A DNA stretch of 64,000 nucleotides from Sinorhizobium fredii USDA 205 (GCF_001461695.1 NZ_AUTC01000035.1:148734-212733), one strand, 5' to 3'. Numbered from the stretch's first letter, positions 54,789-63,565 are shown. Program-made: numbers and translations. Notes: generated from the letters alone by a model not told the origin.

Positions 54789-55697
54789 ATGCTGAATTTC
54801 CGATCGCCCGATACTACGCCGCTCGTCAGCCTTGCGAATGCGGGCGTGCGCCGCAACGGGCGTTGGCTCGTGCGCGGCGTCGAGTTTTCGATCAGCCGCG
54901 GCGAGATCGTCACGCTGATCGGCCCGAACGGTTCGGGGAAATCGACGACGGCGAAAACGGCGATCGGCGTGCTCAAGCCGGATGAAGGCCGTGTCGAGAG
55001 GGTCCCGAACCTCAGGGTCGGCTACGTGCCGCAAAGGCTTGCCGTCGATTGGACACTGCCGCTGACGGTCGAGCGGTTGATGACGCTGACGGGGCCTTTG
55101 AAGGGCAGGGAGATCGAGGAGGCGTTGGCCGCAACGGGCATGCTGCACATGGCCAAGGCCGAGGTGCAGCATCTGTCGGGAGGCGAATTCCAACGGGCCT
55201 TGCTGGCACGCGCGATCGCCCGCAAGCCGGATCTGCTCGTTCTCGACGAGCCGGTGCAGGGCGTCGATTTTTCCGGCGAGATTGCGCTCTACGAACTCAT
55301 CAAGCAGATCCGCAACCGCACCGGCTGCGGCATCCTGCTGATCTCGCACGACCTTCACATCGTCATGGCGGAGACCGATACGGTCGTCTGCCTGAACGGC
55401 CATGTCTGCTGCCGTGGCACGCCGCAGGCGGTCAGCCAGAGCCCGGAATATCTGAAGCTGTTCGGGCGGCGGGCCGCCGGGGCGCTCGCCGTCTACAGTC
55501 ACCACCATGACCATACGCACCTGCCGGACGGTCGGGTGCTGCACGCCGATGGCAGCATCACCGAGAGCTGTTTCCCCGGCGATGGCCATCATCACCATGA
55601 CGAGGCCGAAAACGTCCACGACCACGATGCCGACTGCGGCTGCGGGCACCACACACGGCTGCACGGGTATGACGCCGCGGAGAAGCGCGATGCTTGA
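54789..55697 (+). CDS. znuC: Zinc ABC transporter ATPase ZnuC with His-rich tail
   Basis: A 302-residue ATPase: Walker A GPNGSGKST near residue 48, signature LSGGEFQRALLARAI, Walker B DLLVLDEPVQG and switch LLISHDLHIVMAE. After about residue 236 comes a tail with many His residues (SHHHDHTHLPDG, GDGHHHHDEAENVHDHD and CGCGHHTRLH). The tail is not part of the nucleotide-binding fold and may sense or buffer zinc. I chose the ATG at 54789; an upstream in-frame reading lacks family features. It overlaps znuB by 8 bp. Confidence -1.
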   Translation: MLNFRSPDTTPLVSLANAGVRRNGRWLVRGVEFSISRGEIVTLIGPNGSGKSTTAKTAIGVLKPDEGRVERVPNLRVGYVPQRLAVDWTLPLTVERLMTLTGPLKGREIEEALAATGMLHMAKAEVQHLSGGEFQRALLARAIARKPDLLVLDEPVQGVDFSGEIALYELIKQIRNRTGCGILLISHDLHIVMAETDTVVCLNGHVCCRGTPQAVSQSPEYLKLFGRRAAGALAVYSHHHDHTHLPDGRVLHADGSITESCFPGDGHHHHDEAENVHDHDADCGCGHHTRLHGYDAAEKRDA

Positions 55698-56511
55698 CGA
55701 TTTCTTCATTCGCGCCCTCGTTGCCGGCATCGGCATTGCCATGGTCGCGGGGCCGCTCGGCTGCTTCGTCATCTGGCGACGCATGGCCTATTTCGGCGAC
55801 ACGATGGCCCATTCGGCGCTGCTGGGCGTGGCGCTGTCGCTGCTTCTCGAGCTCAACCTGATGATCAGCGTCTTCATCGTCGCCTCGGTCGTTTCGCTGC
55901 TGCTTCTCTTCCTGCAAAAGCGCGGCGCGCTGTCGACGGACGCGCTGCTCGGCATCCTGTCGCATTCGGCGCTGTCGATCGGCCTCGTCATCGTCGCCTT
56001 CATGACCTGGGTCCGCATCGATCTCGTCGGCTTCCTCTTCGGCGACATCCTCGCCGTTACCGAGGCCGATATCGACATCATCTGGGGCGGTGGCATCCTG
56101 GTGATCTTGTCGCTCGTCTACCTCTGGCGGCCGTTGCTCGCCTCGACCGTAAACCCGGAATTGGCCGAGGCCGAGGGGCTGAGGCCGGAACGGGCGCGGC
56201 TGTTCTTCATGCTGTTGATGGCGCTGGTGATCGCGATTGCCATGAAGATCGTCGGCATTCTCCTCATCACCTCGCTGCTGATCATCCCGGCGGCGACGGC
56301 GCGCCGCTTCGCGACATCGCCGGAAATCATGGCGGTTCTCGCCTCGCTGATCGGCGCGCTTGCCGTTGCCGGCGGTCTTTTCGGTTCGCTGCAGTGGGAT
56401 ACGCCGTCCGGACCGTCTATCGTGGTTGCCGCGCTGGCGCTGTTCGTACTCAGTCTGCTGCCGCTCGCCCGATCGGAGCGCGCGTCGCATTCTTCGCATG
56501 GAGGACACTGA
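55690..56511 (+). CDS. znuB: Zinc ABC transporter permease ZnuB
   Basis: A 273-residue membrane permease of the metal ABC-3 family with eight or so membrane segments. Family blocks are MVAGPLGCFVIWRRMAYFGDTMAHSALLG at the start and IVGILLITSLLIIPAATARRFA later. The C-terminus ends in a short His cluster (SHSSHGGH). The ATG at 55690 overlaps the znuC end, and its stop overlaps the zur ATG, so znuC-znuB-zur is one translationally coupled unit. Confidence -1.
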   Translation: MLDDFFIRALVAGIGIAMVAGPLGCFVIWRRMAYFGDTMAHSALLGVALSLLLELNLMISVFIVASVVSLLLLFLQKRGALSTDALLGILSHSALSIGLVIVAFMTWVRIDLVGFLFGDILAVTEADIDIIWGGGILVILSLVYLWRPLLASTVNPELAEAEGLRPERARLFFMLLMALVIAIAMKIVGILLITSLLIIPAATARRFATSPEIMAVLASLIGALAVAGGLFGSLQWDTPSGPSIVVAALALFVLSLLPLARSERASHSSHGGH

Positions 56512-56906
56512 TGGGTACGCCCGAATTGACGAAGAACCAGTCGCTGGTGATGGGTGCGCTCACTCACGCGGAAGGGCCGATGAGCGCCTATACGATTCTC
56601 GACAAGCTCAGGGACCACGGCTTCCGTGCGCCGCTGCAGGTCTATCGCGCCCTCGACAAGCTCCTGGAATACGGCCTCGTCCATCGGCTGGAGAGCCTCA
56701 ATGCCTTCGTGGCCTGCTCCTGCCCGCACGACCATGAGCATGACCACGGCGTGACCGCCTTCACCATCTGCGAGGGCTGCGGCCAGGTGACGGAATTCCA
56801 CGACGAGGCGATCGAACAGCGACTGTCGGCGCTGGTTCGCGCCCAGAGCTTCAAGACCGAGAAGACGACCATCGAAATTCGCGGGCACTGCAAGAGCTGC
56901 GCCTGA
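56511..56906 (+). CDS. zur: Zinc uptake regulator Zur (Fur family)
   Basis: A 131-residue Fur-family repressor: N-terminal winged helix (MGALTHAEGPMSAYTILDKL...PLQVYRALDKLLEYGLVHRLES), then the dimerisation domain with a His-rich hinge HDHEHDHG, a Cys pair ICEGCGQ and a C-terminal CKSC that forms the structural zinc site. It lies in the znuCB operon, so zinc-replete cells would repress the divergent znuA/znuCB-zur region through the two palindromes. The TGATG overlap with znuB has GGAGGA upstream. Confidence -1.
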   Translation: MGTPELTKNQSLVMGALTHAEGPMSAYTILDKLRDHGFRAPLQVYRALDKLLEYGLVHRLESLNAFVACSCPHDHEHDHGVTAFTICEGCGQVTEFHDEAIEQRLSALVRAQSFKTEKTTIEIRGHCKSCA

Positions 56907-56918
56907 GGCCAATGCGAC

Positions 56919-57578
56919 CTATTCTATGAGCAATAGGCCGCGCTTGTGGTCGCCGTCCAACGTGTCCACGGCCGAGTACAGCTTTTCGCGCGGGACGAGC
57001 CAGGGTTTGAAGCGCTCGTTCACGTCCAGGACGAAGACCAGGTCTTCGGCCTCGAGGTAGCCGCCGATCGGCGAGTGATGGCCGACACCGGCGCCGAAGA
57101 TCGCCTCTCGTGAGAAGTTGACGATATAGCGTTTGCTGGGGTCGTTGCTCGCCCGCAAATGGCGTTGAAACTCGTCCGGCGTCAGATCCCGCAACACGGT
57201 CACCTTGCGCTCCGTTTTCGCTCGCGCCACCTCGGCAAGTTCGTCGAGCGTCAGCCCCATCCAGCAGAAACCGAGGCGGCACCAGCCGGTCCCCTCGAGG
57301 ACCTCGGCTTCGCTCGTCTCCTCTTCTCCAATGGAGCGAAACACGTTTGCGATGCTGGCGGGGCCGCAGAACGAGCCATTTGCCTGCCACGTCAGACTTT
57401 GCCCGTAGCTCGACGCGGCCGGCAACCCCCAGGCGCTATCCAGCAGTTCCGGCGACTGCTCGACGGAGGCACGGATCGCCGCAGGCGAGACTTCGGCCGG
57501 CCGCAAGGCGTAGGCGCCGCCGAGGGCGACGGCGACGGCGAGACCAATTGCGGTACCGACGAGACGTCCACGCCTCAT
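56919..57578 (-). CDS. Phytochelatin synthase-like papain-fold protein
   Basis: A 219-residue protein with an N-terminal membrane anchor or signal (LVGTAIGLAVAVALGGAYALRP) and a bacterial phytochelatin-synthase-like domain. The catalytic triad is visible: Cys in NGSFCGPASIANV, His in GAGVGHHSPIGGYL, and Asp in FVLDVNERFKPWLVP. Bacterial homologues hydrolyse glutathione and rarely make phytochelatins. It lies convergent with and 12 bp from zur, so a link with metal handling is possible. The ATG at 57578 has AAGG upstream. Confidence -1.
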   Translation of the reverse strand: MRRGRLVGTAIGLAVAVALGGAYALRPAEVSPAAIRASVEQSPELLDSAWGLPAASSYGQSLTWQANGSFCGPASIANVFRSIGEEETSEAEVLEGTGWCRLGFCWMGLTLDELAEVARAKTERKVTVLRDLTPDEFQRHLRASNDPSKRYIVNFSREAIFGAGVGHHSPIGGYLEAEDLVFVLDVNERFKPWLVPREKLYSAVDTLDGDHKRGLLLIE

Positions 57579-57651
57579 TGCTCTGACCTTTGGAACCGGT
57601 GCCTGAGCATAGCGCAACGCCACGGCCGCGCCTACTCATGCTGGTGAAGGC

Positions 57652-58182
57652 TCAATCCAACCGGCTGAGCTGTGTCGCGTAACGCTGCCAGTTCTTCACA
57701 TAATGTTCGGCCGAGCGCTTCAGGCCTTGCACGGCCGCGTCATCGAGCGTTCGTATCACTTTGGCCGGTGCGCCGACGATCAGTGAATTGTCGGGATATT
57801 CCTTGCCCTCGGTGACCAGCGCATTGGCGCCGACCAGGCAGTTGCGGCCGATCCTGGCGCCGTTCAGGACGGTGCCGCCCATGCCGATCAGCGAATTGTC
57901 GCCGATGGTGCAGCCGTGAACGATCGCCTTGTGGCCGATGGTGCAGCCTTCGCCGATCGTCACCGGAAAGCCCGGATCGACATGGACGACCACCGCCTCC
58001 TGGATATTGGTGCGGGCGCCGATGCGGATCGGCTCGTTGTCGCCGCGCAACGTCGCGCCGAACCAGATGCCGACCTCCTCGCCGATCTCCACCTGGCCTA
58101 TGACACTGGCATCCGGCGCGACCCAGTAGCGGCCTTCCGGCGGCGTGGTCGGCTGCAGAGGTCCCAGCGCATAGAGTGGCAT
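57652..58182 (-). CDS. Gamma-class carbonic anhydrase-like hexapeptide protein
   Basis: A 176-residue left-handed beta-helix protein (hexapeptide repeats such as IGARTNIQEAVVVHVDPG and VTIGEGCTIGHKAIVHGCTIGDN) with the His ligands of gamma-carbonic anhydrase (VVVHVD, IGHKAIVHGC). The ATG at 58182 starts MPLYALGP, a family-like N-terminus. It could be an active carbonic anhydrase or a carnitine-operon-type CaiE/YrdA homologue. The FAH gene upstream may be co-transcribed: its stop lies 58 bp before this start. Confidence -1.
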   Translation of the reverse strand: MPLYALGPLQPTTPPEGRYWVAPDASVIGQVEIGEEVGIWFGATLRGDNEPIRIGARTNIQEAVVVHVDPGFPVTIGEGCTIGHKAIVHGCTIGDNSLIGMGGTVLNGARIGRNCLVGANALVTEGKEYPDNSLIVGAPAKVIRTLDDAAVQGLKRSAEHYVKNWQRYATQLSRLD

Positions 58183-58240
58183 GGTGTGTTCCTTCTGCTT
58201 GGAGGAAGGCGCGTCCGGCTTTCCTGCCGTCGCGGTGCGA

Positions 58241-58927
58241 TTAGACAACCTTGACGGAGAGCGCCGCGATGCCGTCGATACCGCAGGTGACGACATCGCC
58301 GCGCTGTACGGCCCCAACCCCTGCGGGCGTGCCGGTCATGATGATGTCGCCGGGAGCCAGTGTGAAGAGGCGCGACAATTCGGCGATGATCTCCGGTACG
58401 GTCCAGATCATCTGGGCGAGATCGCCCTGTTGGCGCGTCTCGCCATTGACCTTCAGCCAGATGTTGCCATTCGTCGGATGGCCGACCGCGGTTGCCGGGG
58501 CGATCGCGGAGATCGGCGCGGAATGCTCGAAGGCCTTGGCCGCGGTCCAGGGACGGCCGGCCTCCTTCGCCTGCGCCTGCAGGTCGCGGCGGGTAAAATC
58601 GATGCCGACGCCATAGCCATAGACATGCGCGATCGCTTCCGCGACCGGGATGTTTGCACCGCCATGCCTGAGGGCAACGACCAGCTCCACCTCGTGATGC
58701 ACGTCGGACGAAAGCGGCGGGTAGGGGAAATCCTGGCCGGGTGGCAGCAGGTTGTCCGCATTCTTCTGGAAAAAGAAGGGCGGTTCGCGGTCGGGATCAT
58801 GCCCCATTTCCCGCGCATGGGCAGCATAATTGCGTCCCACGCAATAGACGCGCCGGACCGGAAATCCGACGGGGCTCTCGAAAATCGGCAAGAGGACAGG
58901 CAATGAGGGCGGTATGACGGTTTCCAT
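58241..58927 (-). CDS. Fumarylacetoacetate hydrolase-family protein
   Basis: A 228-residue protein of the FAH/HpcE family: RVYCVGRNYAAHAREMG near residue 26, HEVELVVALRHGG with metal-ligand Glu residues, and GDIIMTGTPAGVGAV near the C-terminus. Members hydrolyse acylpyruvates, decarboxylate oxaloacetate, or act in aromatic breakdown. The substrate is unknown. The closest bacterial cousins I recall are called fumarylpyruvate hydrolases. Confidence -1.
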   Translation of the reverse strand: METVIPPSLPVLLPIFESPVGFPVRRVYCVGRNYAAHAREMGHDPDREPPFFFQKNADNLLPPGQDFPYPPLSSDVHHEVELVVALRHGGANIPVAEAIAHVYGYGVGIDFTRRDLQAQAKEAGRPWTAAKAFEHSAPISAIAPATAVGHPTNGNIWLKVNGETRQQGDLAQMIWTVPEIIAELSRLFTLAPGDIIMTGTPAGVGAVQRGDVVTCGIDGIAALSVKVV

Positions 58928-58974
58928 GGTCGTCCGGTTCTCGCCTGACCCGAGGGGTGATGCGGAAAGTCAAA

Positions 58975-59021
58975 CGCTACAGCGACCTCCCATGCCGGTG
59001 ATGGACGGTGGCGCTGTAGCG
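58975..59021. repeat. Second copy-like element with 10-bp inverted repeat
   Basis: CGCTACAGCG (58975-58984) and CGCTGTAGCG (59012-59021) are perfect inverted copies around a 27-bp spacer. The left arm continues as GCTACAGCGACCT, the same 13 nt as in the element at 31291, which supports a dispersed repeat family. Confidence -1.
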
Positions 59022-59111
59022 AATCTTTGGTGGGACGTTAGCAGCCGGAAGGGCTGCGGCAATAGGCAAACTTATGCCGAGGGTGATTTATTGGGCACGC
59101 GAGGTCTGAAA

Positions 59112-59321
59112 TCAGGCGCAGCGGGCATAGGCTTCAAGCTGGTCGCGGGTCAGAAAGCGACCGTCCGAGCGCGAGTTCAGTTCCGGGTGGCTGTATTCGA
59201 GGCTCGGCACTTCGGGAAGTTCAAGGGCCTGGCGGACGGTCATGATGCCGATGTCCTTGCGGCCGGTTTCACGCTTCATGCTGACTTCGACGATACGTCG
59301 GAGATGGCTCTCTCTCATCAT
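59112..59321 (-). CDS. Small hypothetical protein
   Basis: A 69-residue soluble protein: MMRESHLRRIVEVSMKRETG, then VRQALELPEVPSLEYSHPELNSRSDGRFLTRDQLEAYARCA split by a short linker. GGGAGAG lies before the ATG and codon use resembles neighbours. I do not recognise the family. Upstream (59358-59375) an inverted repeat TCCGGAG/CTCCGAA precedes the gene. Confidence -1.
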   Translation of the reverse strand: MMRESHLRRIVEVSMKRETGRKDIGIMTVRQALELPEVPSLEYSHPELNSRSDGRFLTRDQLEAYARCA

Positions 59322-59732
59322 GATGTCTCTCCCGTATTATTTTCTTTTCCCTTTTGGTCCGGAGCTAAACTCCGAACTTGTTCTTTGTGAGGCACCTCAG
59401 AATATACGCGTTTTAAATGAACACTTCACGACAGAAATCTGGCGGTTTCGCGGAAATTTCCGTGTCATTTCAAGATCGGCCGCAATCTGGCCGGGCCCGA
59501 AGGCATGCTGATGACTTGAAGTTTGCGTCATAGCTTATATTAGAAACGGCCCTGGTCTTCAAGCAAAGCCGTCTGCTTGTGATATTAATACTATTTTTGC
59601 GCGCCTCGATCTATCTATAAATAATATAATTGCTGCCGCCGAAGACGTTTTCGGCAGGCATATTGCAACAATAGACCTCTCGGCGTCTACAGGCGCTGAA
59701 CACTGGCTGGTCTGCGCTTGCGTCTCGCCGGC
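59322..59732. other. 411-bp intergenic region
   Basis: No supported gene. AT-rich stretches occur near 59580-59640. Two short stem-loops are visible: CAAGCA/TGCTTG about 59560-59580, and GCCGAA/TTCGGC about 59638-59655. Either could be a promoter-proximal or terminator structure. Confidence -1.
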
Positions 59733-59972
59733 TCAATGAGCCGTCAGGTGCGCTTCCTCAACCGCGAAAATGAACAGCCGGCGGGCCTCGTCGGGAGTCC
59801 GGCGACCGGCGATCGCCGCGCGGCAGGCACTGCGTGCCGCGACGTAATAGGGACCGCGGTGGGGCCATTGGCCCGCCAGGCATGCGAGCGCGTCGGACGG
59901 CCCCTTCACCATGCGGACATCGCCGCTAATCAACCCAAGTTCGATGGGGCGGTTCCACAACACCTGATGCAT
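59733..59972 (-). CDS. DUF982 family protein
   Basis: A 79-residue protein with the rhizobial DUF982 pattern: SDALACLAGQWPHRGPYYVAARSACRAAIAGRRTPDEARRLFIFAVEEA, read as residues about 25-73 in two parts. Function unknown. I chose the ATG at 59972 because AGGAGGAG lies 5 nt upstream; the longer reading to 60005 lacks it. DUF982 genes are numerous in rhizobia. Confidence -1.
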   Translation of the reverse strand: MHQVLWNRPIELGLISGDVRMVKGPSDALACLAGQWPHRGPYYVAARSACRAAIAGRRTPDEARRLFIFAVEEAHLTAH

Positions 59973-60392
59973 GCTTCTCCTCCTGAAGTACAACGTCCCG
60001 GGCAAGTCCGGGCGTACCGCGATTTCGGTTCCGGTAGTCGGGTGGAGGGCCCCTCGCGCACTGCTCCTGCCGCCTCTCGGGATTCAATGCAAAAAACGTC
60101 GTCGGCCATTGTCCGGTTCCGCGCGGCCTTTGTGCGCGTCGGCGGGCAAGGCTCTTTAATCTAGCGCAGGATTTCTCGTTTGTCCGCACTTTCGAGAAAT
60201 CGGGCGATCCGGTGCGGGCGAGGGATTGCGGACGCCCGCTTCCGTATCTCGGCCACGCGGAAATTTCCTATCCACGGTTGTTCACACTTGCAGATGTGTC
60301 GTCCGTAACGACGTTGGCCTGAAAGCCCCTTAAATGTACGGGTTTCAATGACTTGATGGCGAGCCTATATATTTTCTGCTGGGGAGACATAA
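59973..60392. other. 420-bp intergenic region with an inverted repeat
   Basis: No supported gene. At 60170-60201 GATTTCTCG and CGAGAAATC form a perfect 9-bp inverted repeat with a 14-bp spacer, of unknown role. Confidence -1.
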
Positions 60393-60641
60393 ATGGTAGA
60401 GGTTGCAGAAATTCGTTTGATGTGGTTGCCGCTGCGCAACGGGACCTATTGTGCCATGCTCGGCCGGCACGAAGTCGCCTTCGTCATGAAGCGCGAGACG
60501 ATGAGCGACTGGGCATGGCGGATTTCCCATTGCAACGGCACCAACAATACAGGCTTTCACTACGCGTCGACGCTCGAAACCGCCAAGGCGGCCGTGCTGG
60601 CCGGTGTCCAGGATTGGTTTCGCCAGGCAGGGTTTCGGTAG
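60393..60641 (+). CDS. Small hypothetical protein
   Basis: An 82-residue protein beginning MVEVAEIRLMWLPLRNGTYCAMLGRHE and ending in a helix LETAKAAVLAGVQDWFRQAGFR. Several aromatic residues and a Cys-His patch (ISHCNGTNNTGFHYAST) are present. GGGGAG lies 8 nt before the ATG. I do not recognise the family. Confidence -1.
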   Translation: MVEVAEIRLMWLPLRNGTYCAMLGRHEVAFVMKRETMSDWAWRISHCNGTNNTGFHYASTLETAKAAVLAGVQDWFRQAGFR

Positions 60642-60905
60642 CTGGCGAGACATTCCCGCCGCATGACGGATGCGTGCGCCGGTTCCTCGGCCGCTGGGTC
60701 CCGGCAGCGCATCTGTATCGCATGGGCGCCGGCTAGCATCTGCGTAGCGCACCGGACAGCCAAGCCATCTCGCTTTATCGATGTCGGCGCAGTATAAGGC
60801 GTCCGCGTGGGCGCAGTCGCTTGGACTTCGCCCAGTCGACGCTACAAGGCCGCCATTTGGCCGTGTTGCGTGCGGTCAAGAAAATGGAAGAGAATTGACC
60901 AGACC

Positions 60906-62063
60906 ATGAGAGAGATGTCGCAAACGGTCGGAACGTCTGAGAAGGGTCGGTACTTCAAGAGGCCCGTGTTCGCCGTGGCGCCGATGATCGACTGGACGGA
61001 CCGGCACTATCGCTTCTTCGCCCGGCAACTCTCACGCCATGCGCTGCTCTATACGGAGATGATCGTCGCCGATGCGATCCTGCGCGGCGATCGGGACAGG
61101 TTGCTCGGCCATGACGCGTCGGAGCATCCAGTCGCGCTGCAGCTCGGCGGCAACGATCCGGCGAAGATGGCGGAAGCGGCACGGATCGCCGAAGGTTTCG
61201 GCTATGACGAGATCAACATGAATGTCGGCTGCCCCTCGGACCGGGTGCAGTCCGGCACTTTCGGCGCCTGCCTGATGCAGGAGCCGGCGCTGGTCGCCGA
61301 ATGCGTGGCGGCGATGAAGGCGGCGGTGACGATCCCGGTCACCGTCAAGTGCCGCATCGGCGTCGACGATCAGGATCCGGAGGTGGCGCTTCGCGCGCTC
61401 GTCGCGCGTGTCAAGGACGCCGGGACGGATGCCGTCTGGGTGCATGCCCGCAAGGCCTGGCTGCAGGGCCTGTCGCCGCGCGAAAACCGCGAAATTCCGC
61501 CGCTCGACTACGGTTTGGTGCATCGCCTCAAGGCGGAAAATCAGAATCTTTTCATCGGCCTCAACGGCGGTCTTCAAACACTGGACCAGGCGCTCGCACA
61601 TCTCGATCCGCGATTGCTTCCTGGGTCTGGGCCGAAGCTTGCCGGCGACGGGGCGAAGAGCGAAGCACCGCTGGACGGCATCATGCTCGGCCGTGCCGCC
61701 TACCACGACAGCGGCTTGCTCACGGCCGCGGACGGCTATTTCGCCCATCCGCGGACTGGCTCGGCGCCGATGCCGCTTGATCCCGACACCGTCTCGGATC
61801 GCGGCCATTGTCTGTCGCTCGCGTTCTGGACGGGCGTGCGCGACGCCATGGCGGCCTATGCAGCCGCCCATATCGAAAATGGCGGCCGGCTGATCCATGT
61901 GACGCGCCACATGGTCGGGCTCTTCCAGGGCTGGCCCGGCGCGCGGCGCTACCGCCAGGTGCTTTCCGCCGACGCCACCCGCAAGGGCGCCGGCCCGGAG
62001 GTGATCCACGCCGCCTTCGACGCGGTGTTCGAGGCGATCACGGCCCGCCAGGCGGCGGAATAG
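60906..62063 (+). CDS. dusA: tRNA-dihydrouridine(20/20a) synthase DusA
   Basis: FMN enzyme that reduces U20/U20a in tRNA. The 385-residue protein has the Dus motifs FAVAPMIDWTDRHYR at the start, INMNVGCPSDRVQSGTFGACLM with the catalytic Cys in GACLM, VKCRIGVDD and VHARKAWLQGLSPRENR (DusA-specific block). The ATG at 60906 or the one at 60915 could be the start. Downstream lies a hairpin before the convergent csp gene. Confidence -1.
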   Translation: MREMSQTVGTSEKGRYFKRPVFAVAPMIDWTDRHYRFFARQLSRHALLYTEMIVADAILRGDRDRLLGHDASEHPVALQLGGNDPAKMAEAARIAEGFGYDEINMNVGCPSDRVQSGTFGACLMQEPALVAECVAAMKAAVTIPVTVKCRIGVDDQDPEVALRALVARVKDAGTDAVWVHARKAWLQGLSPRENREIPPLDYGLVHRLKAENQNLFIGLNGGLQTLDQALAHLDPRLLPGSGPKLAGDGAKSEAPLDGIMLGRAAYHDSGLLTAADGYFAHPRTGSAPMPLDPDTVSDRGHCLSLAFWTGVRDAMAAYAAAHIENGGRLIHVTRHMVGLFQGWPGARRYRQVLSADATRKGAGPEVIHAAFDAVFEAITARQAAE

Positions 62064-62173
62064 AAGTTCACTTGGGCCGGCCTGCTTTGAACTCCTGTGA
62101 CGAGCACAGGAATGAGGGAAATAGAAGCGAACGCGACACGCACCTGAGGCGCTGCTTCAATAAATCTCCCCAA

Positions 62174-62204
62174 CAAAAAAACGGCGCCTCTCGCGAAGCG
62201 CCGT
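62174..62204 (-). terminator. Intrinsic terminator of the cold-shock gene
   Basis: ACGGCGC (62181-62187) and GCGCCGT (62198-62204) form a stem; read on the minus strand it is followed by a run of seven T. It could also act weakly for dusA on the plus strand. Confidence -1.
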
Positions 62205-62232
62205 CTTTCAAAATCCGATCGAAACGTCCGGC

Positions 62233-62445
62233 TCAGAGTGCCTGGAGGTTGACCGCCTTCGGGCCCTTGCCCATGCGGTCCGGCTCGGTGTCGAAGCTGA
62301 CCTGCTGGCCATCCTTGAGCGTCGCGAGGCCGGCGGCCTGAACAGCGGAGATGTGGACGAAAACGTCCTTCGCGCCGCCGTCCGGCGTGATGAAACCGAA
62401 ACCCTTGTCCTGGTTGAAGAATTTTACGATGCCCTTGGTGGCCAT
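62233..62445 (-). CDS. Cold-shock-domain protein
   Basis: A 70-residue CspA-type single-stranded nucleic-acid-binding protein with RNP1 KGFGFITP and RNP2 VFVHISA. It starts [19 protein letters not shown] lies upstream of the ATG. Rhizobia carry several csp paralogues; I cannot say which this is. A strong terminator follows. Confidence -1.
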   Translation of the reverse strand: MATKGIVKFFNQDKGFGFITPDGGAKDVFVHISAVQAAGLATLKDGQQVSFDTEPDRMGKGPKAVNLQAL

Positions 62446-62977
62446 GGAAGAAGTCCTTTTCCTTCAGTCTGTCTTTGCCGCAACCCAGCGCTTCAATAGC
62501 ACGGCTTGGCTGCTTGAGGTAGTGGATTCGTGCCCCTTTTGGGAAACGAATATGTCGTCTTCAGCGGTATGCTGAAAGGCGTCGAGTGGTCACGATATCG
62601 GGGAAAAGACGTCTACGATGCCGCTTGCGGCAGACCCGGCAATGGCCGGGCTCAAACGAAAGTCCAGTCTCCGGGATTGAAATCGCCCGAACGGCGATAG
62701 AAGTGGCAGTATTCGGCGTAAAAGGCAAGCGAAGAGTTCCGCCTATGGGCGCGCCTGGGCAATGCCTTGCGCTACGGGCTTCTCCGCGACTTGCGGGACA
62801 GTGAAGCGACGGACAAATGTCGTGGATTGCCTCGTTTCCACCACATTTTCGCCGCGACGCTTCGGTGAGCGTTGCGCGGTTCCGATGCGATCGCCGTGGA
62901 CTTGCTGCTGGCGCAGCGAACAGTTAGGTCTGGACCGGACAGGACCATTGCAAATCGACGAACGACAGGTGGCCGGC
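62446..62977. other. 532-bp region with only fragmentary coding signs
   Basis: No complete gene is supported. On the minus strand, a short reading ending at 62652 encodes SSLAFYAEYCHFYRRSG then DFNPGDWTFV and a stop. It looks protein-like but has no start (a stop lies at 62724-62774), so it may be a gene remnant or chance. Confidence -1.
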
Positions 62978-63565
62978 GTGATCGATCCCTATGCCCTCCT
63001 TGGACTTGAGCGCGACGCCGACGAGCGGGCGATCCGGGCGGCCTATCGCCGGGCGGTGAAGACGGCGCATCCGGACCGCGGCGGCGATGCCGAAAAATTC
63101 GGCAAGCTGCAGACGGCCTATGACCTTTTGAAGGATCCGGTGCGCCGCAAGGTCTATGACGACACCGGCTACGATCCGCAGCTCGTCGATCCCAAACAGG
63201 TCAAGGGTCTGATGATGCTGGAGACGCTCGTCAACGACTTCATCCTCGACCTGCGCGAGCCCGGCAGCTTCGATCCGGTGGCGGCCATGCGGCGCAAACT
63301 CTCCGACGACATCGTCAAGACCCGCTTCCATATCCTCGAACTGGAGCGTCACCGCTCCCGCGTCCGCAAGCACCTCGACCGCCTCGGCCGGCGGCCGGAG
63401 ACCGATGTGCTCGGCTCGATGCTGCGCGCCCGCAGCCAGTCGATCAGCGATGCGATCAAGACGGCCGAAGCGCAGATCGAGGTGATCGAGGAGGCTTATG
63501 CGATGCTGGAAGGCTATTCGTATGAGATGGAGCCGCTTCAGGTGGAGGCGCGGGCGGCGGAGTAG
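62978..63565 (+). CDS. J-domain (DnaJ-like) protein
   Basis: A 195-residue protein with an N-terminal J domain (IDPYALLGLERDADERAIRAAYRRAVKTAHPDRGGD, with HPD near residues 32-34), then a helical C-terminus that contains a coiled-coil-like stretch (ILELERHRSRVRKHLDRL...AIKTAEAQIEVIEEAYAML). I chose the GTG at 62978 because AGGTGG lies just upstream; longer readings add a non-family leader. It lacks the zinc and substrate domains of DnaJ, so it is a specialised Hsp70 cochaperone; the client is unknown. Confidence -1.
   Translation: MIDPYALLGLERDADERAIRAAYRRAVKTAHPDRGGDAEKFGKLQTAYDLLKDPVRRKVYDDTGYDPQLVDPKQVKGLMMLETLVNDFILDLREPGSFDPVAAMRRKLSDDIVKTRFHILELERHRSRVRKHLDRLGRRPETDVLGSMLRARSQSISDAIKTAEAQIEVIEEAYAMLEGYSYEMEPLQVEARAAE

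Noticed and set aside
60340..60360. TTCAATGACTTGAT near 60345 as an FNR box
   Set aside because: The halves do not match TTGAT-N4-ATCAA and the spacing is wrong.
62762..62977. N-terminal extension of the J-domain protein
   Set aside because: The 72 extra residues have no SD, odd Cys/Trp/Arg composition and precede a good GTG start with AGGTGG.
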